Notes under the pieces: generated by a model | What the model was told of the DNA's origin: nothing | Database searches by the model: none | What the model saw: the letters and a program-made list of their open reading frames with translations, nothing else | In this document: one piece after another, positions 5,762 to 7,514 of the stretch | Layout of the letters: each line of letters opens with the position of its first letter | Numbering within the stretch: position 1 is the stretch's first letter | Program-made: the position numbers and the translations under genes | Assembly (NCBI GenBank): GCA_902774195.1 | Contig: CACYHM010000045.1 | Span: forward strand, 1 to 7,514 | Direction of reading: 5' to 3' | DNA length: 7,514 bases | Source: an uncultured Eubacteriales bacterium | Lineage (GTDB): Bacteria; Bacillota_A; Clostridia; Peptostreptococcales; Anaerovoracaceae

Positions 5762-6662
5762 GGCTGTTCTCCGGAAATACTATGTGCGAGAGATTCTTCG
5801 AACTGAGATCTTCATGTATCACGATATGCCCTCTTCTGGTCGCCCAGCACCCAGTGGATATCCCCACCCCGAGAGTCGCCGGGTGATGCGCCGCGCACTC
5901 GATATTGACTCCGAGAACGCTGTATGATCCTCCGAATCCGAGCGGCGCTATGCCTATCTCGTCGAGCTCGTCTCTGAGCTCGATCTCGAGCTTTTTTACC
6001 TCGGGATATTCCGAATGAGTGCCGACAGGCCTCAGAAGAGCCTTTTTCGACAATGCCGCCGAAGTGGATGCATCCGTTCCCAGGCCTATCCCGAGTATGA
6101 GCGGAGGACAGGCATTTATGCCCCATTCGAGCACAGTCTCCTTTATGTATCTCTTGATCCCTTCCCTGCCTTCAAGCGGCATCAGCACCCTGCTGCGGCT
6201 CGGAAGAGAACTGCCGCCTCCGGACATATACATCCTTATCTCAAGATCGGAACTCCCCGGCACGAGATCGTACTCGATATACGGAGCACCGAAACCGGCG
6301 TTGGTGCCGGTGTTGTGCTCGCCGAGAGGCTCGACCGCATTCGGTCTCAGCGGGACTTCAGCAGTGGCTTTTACCACAGCATCGTGGAGCACCCCTTCGA
6401 TCTCATCCATGTACGGGAACCCGGTGCCAACACTGACAAAGAATTCAATGACTCCGGTATCCTGACAGACCGGTCTGCACATCGTTCTCGCGTGATACAT
6501 GTTCTTATGCATGTTGTGGTAGCACGCGGCAGCCGACGGGATCTTCTCGTGTCTCATGAGCTCCATGAACTTGCCGTAGATATCAGCGGGCAGTACGATG
6601 CTCACCGTCCGTATGAAATCACTTACTGTTTCTGTGAACTGTTCTCTTTTGTTCTGATCCAT
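5727..6662 (-). CDS. fumA: Fumarate hydratase class I, alpha subunit (fumarase/tartrate dehydratase N-terminal domain)
   Basis: A 311-residue cytosolic alpha subunit of a two-subunit [4Fe-4S] hydro-lyase. Three cysteines at the expected cluster positions are visible: Cys66 in PVCQDTG, Cys185 in NACPPLILGIGLG and Cys272 in STGCWATRRG. The region before the second cysteine reads MSGGGSSLPSRSRVLMPLEG (146-165), a divergent version of the Gly-rich loop seen in family members. The start is ATG 6662, which leaves a 2-base gap after the frdB stop and has AGGAAG five bases upstream; an in-frame upstream ATG at 6749 would run into frdB. The 3' end overlaps the beta gene by 35 bases. The oxygen-labile cluster suits an anaerobe. 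Adjacent fumarate reductase supports fumarate as substrate, although tartrate dehydratase has the same architecture. The symbol fumA here means the alpha subunit, not the single-chain E. coli FumA. Confidence 0.92.
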   Translation of the reverse strand: MDQNKREQFTETVSDFIRTVSIVLPADIYGKFMELMRHEKIPSAAACYHNMHKNMYHARTMCRPVCQDTGVIEFFVSVGTGFPYMDEIEGVLHDAVVKATAEVPLRPNAVEPLGEHNTGTNAGFGAPYIEYDLVPGSSDLEIRMYMSGGGSSLPSRSRVLMPLEGREGIKRYIKETVLEWGINACPPLILGIGLGTDASTSAALSKKALLRPVGTHSEYPEVKKLEIELRDELDEIGIAPLGFGGSYSVLGVNIECAAHHPATLGVGISTGCWATRRGHIVIHEDLSSKNLSHIVFPENSHEKIAENTNNI

Positions 6663-6664
6663 GA

Positions 6665-7342
6665 TTACTTCCTGTTCATATACCCTATCGATGACAGCGT
6701 CTGTATCTCTGCGGGACATATCTCCCTGCAGGCCAGCGATTTGGAACATCCGCGCCCGAAGTGTTTTTTGTATTCCGCAGCGATGTCTTTTGCTCTGTCC
6801 TCCGACGAGCTCGCCAGCAGATATGCTTCATTTGCCATCACCGCGCCGTAGAACCGCCCTGAAGGGCCGGTGAAATTCGGGCATACCTCAAGGCAGAGGC
6901 CGCACTTGAGACACTTGGCAGCCGAATACTGCTGATCGTGCTCCCTGCGGTCCGGTTTCCTCCTCGTGCCCAGATACAGCATCGCCTCCTTCTGATGCTC
7001 AGTGATGCACGACCTGTCAGTTATGAGATCCGCTTCTACCGGGAACTTGCTCAGAGGCTCGAGCACAAGCACATCTTCGCTGTCCGTATCGATGAATTCG
7101 GAACATGCGAGAGCGGGCCTTCCGTTTATCACCATGGCGCATGCGCCGCACATCTTCTGCATGCAGCTGCACTCCCATCTGATCTTTGAAGCGGTCCTGC
7201 CCGTCACATCCCTGAGATCCTCTTCCGAGTTGATCTGCTCAAGTATGTGAGATACGGTGTCCCGGCCGCTCCCCCTGTATTCGAATTCCTGATAATAGCT
7301 TTCAGACGAAGCGTTATCCTGTCTTTTAACTCTTACTATCAT
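6665..7342 (-). CDS. frdB: Fumarate reductase/succinate dehydrogenase iron-sulfur subunit
   Basis: A 225-residue electron-transfer subunit that passes electrons between quinol (or another donor) and the flavoprotein. The N-terminal ferredoxin domain holds a [2Fe-2S] site at Cys60, Cys65, Cys68 and Cys80; the WEC-x-C-x4-CGACAMVING segment resembles Bacillus-type SdhB. The C-terminal domain has CLKCGLCLEVCP (Cys144, 147, 150, 154) for [4Fe-4S] and GCSKSLACREICP (Cys199, 205, 209) with the spacing of the [3Fe-4S] site. The protein ends soon after SSIGYMNRK, shorter than the roughly 250-residue Bacillus SdhB. Cys58 is an extra cysteine beside the first cluster. The start is ATG 7342 with GGAG seven bases upstream, overlapping the flavoprotein stop as ATGA; an in-frame ATG at 7417 would invade that gene. 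Direction of catalysis cannot be told from sequence, but an anaerobic context favours fumarate reduction. Confidence 0.94.
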   Translation of the reverse strand: MIVRVKRQDNASSESYYQEFEYRGSGRDTVSHILEQINSEEDLRDVTGRTASKIRWECSCMQKMCGACAMVINGRPALACSEFIDTDSEDVLVLEPLSKFPVEADLITDRSCITEHQKEAMLYLGTRRKPDRREHDQQYSAAKCLKCGLCLEVCPNFTGPSGRFYGAVMANEAYLLASSSEDRAKDIAAEYKKHFGRGCSKSLACREICPAEIQTLSSIGYMNRK

Positions 7343-7514
7343 CTGTTTTCTCCGGTGAGGCTCTGGCCTTCGAATCCGATGCTTATCTCTCCGTCTTTGT
7401 ATTCCGCAAAAGAGCATCGTCTGAATTCTTCTTTCGTTTCAGGGAAGTCCGATCTGAAGTGCGCGCCCCTTGATTCCTCCCTTGCAAGAGCGCTCATCAG
7501 CATGGCCTTCGAGA
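7339..7514 (-). CDS. frdA: Fumarate reductase/succinate dehydrogenase flavoprotein, C-terminal end (partial)
   Basis: Only the last 57 residues are inside the window; the frame runs off the right edge and ends at TGA 7341-7339. The segment ALAREESRGAHFRSDFPET is the conserved C-terminal signature of FrdA/SdhA-type flavoproteins, which carry covalent FAD and reduce fumarate or oxidise succinate. It is followed by EEFRRCSFAEYKDGEISIGF and a short polar tail. The stop overlaps the start of the iron-sulfur gene (ATGA), indicating one transcript and translational coupling. The FAD-binding and active-site residues cannot be checked here. It could be an L-aspartate oxidase relative, but the adjacent FrdB/SdhB subunit makes that unlikely. 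Confidence 0.9.
   Translation of the reverse strand, partial: SKAMLMSALAREESRGAHFRSDFPETKEEFRRCSFAEYKDGEISIGFEGQSLTGENR

Noticed and set aside
5943..5998. Hairpin followed by a T-run on the plus strand (GCTCGATCTCGAGC then TTTTTT), resembling a terminator
   Set aside because: It lies inside the fumarase alpha gene, where it encodes a Lys/Glu/Leu-rich helix; no plus-strand gene precedes it, so coding repetition explains it.
6015..6851. Plus-strand open frame of 278 codons opposite the fumarase alpha and frdB genes
   Set aside because: It is a composition shadow of two well-supported genes; the translation has no recognisable motifs and it spans a gene junction of the other strand.

Overview
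The window is densely packed, and every gene I can support lies on the minus strand, so the biology reads from the right edge to the left. Base composition looks slightly above 50% GC by eye, with frequent AGA/AGG and ATA codons and strong Shine-Dalgarno (SD) sequences. The gene set is a Bacillus-type FrdB/SdhB, two-subunit oxygen-labile fumarase, FeoAB ferrous iron uptake, a DUF975 membrane protein and an OFA-family transporter. This suggests an anaerobic Bacillota (Clostridia) chromosome. Anything below class level would be a guess. I see no tRNA, rRNA, CRISPR array, insertion sequence or phage gene. || Right part (about 7514 to 5168): a tightly coupled operon entering from outside the window. 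It holds the C-terminal end of a fumarate reductase/succinate dehydrogenase flavoprotein, the iron-sulfur subunit, and the alpha and beta subunits of a class I [4Fe-4S] fumarase/tartrate dehydratase. Junctions are an ATGA overlap, a 2-base gap and a 35-base overlap. Together they would interconvert malate, fumarate and succinate. No membrane anchor is encoded in the visible part. || Middle (5146 to 656): a clear extended -10 promoter opens a second transcription unit of a DUF975 membrane protein, an OFA-type MFS carrier and a FeoA-FeoB fusion for Fe(II) uptake. The spacers are 31 and 23 bases. FeoAB starts at TTG. The OFA carrier keeps the family arginine but shows no lysine in its eleventh membrane segment, so oxalate is an unlikely substrate. 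|| Left part (655 to 1): a 66-residue miniprotein with a double-glycine-type leader followed by a four-cysteine zinc ribbon. It has a strong SD, a candidate promoter with a three-copy 8-base tandem repeat, and a good intrinsic terminator. After a 149-base intergenic region, the first 57 residues of a lipoprotein run off the left edge. || The least explained items are the leader-zinc ribbon miniprotein, a perfect 20-bp palindrome inside the fumarase beta gene upstream of the second promoter, and the grouping of DUF975, an OFA carrier and FeoAB in one unit next to iron-sulfur enzymes.
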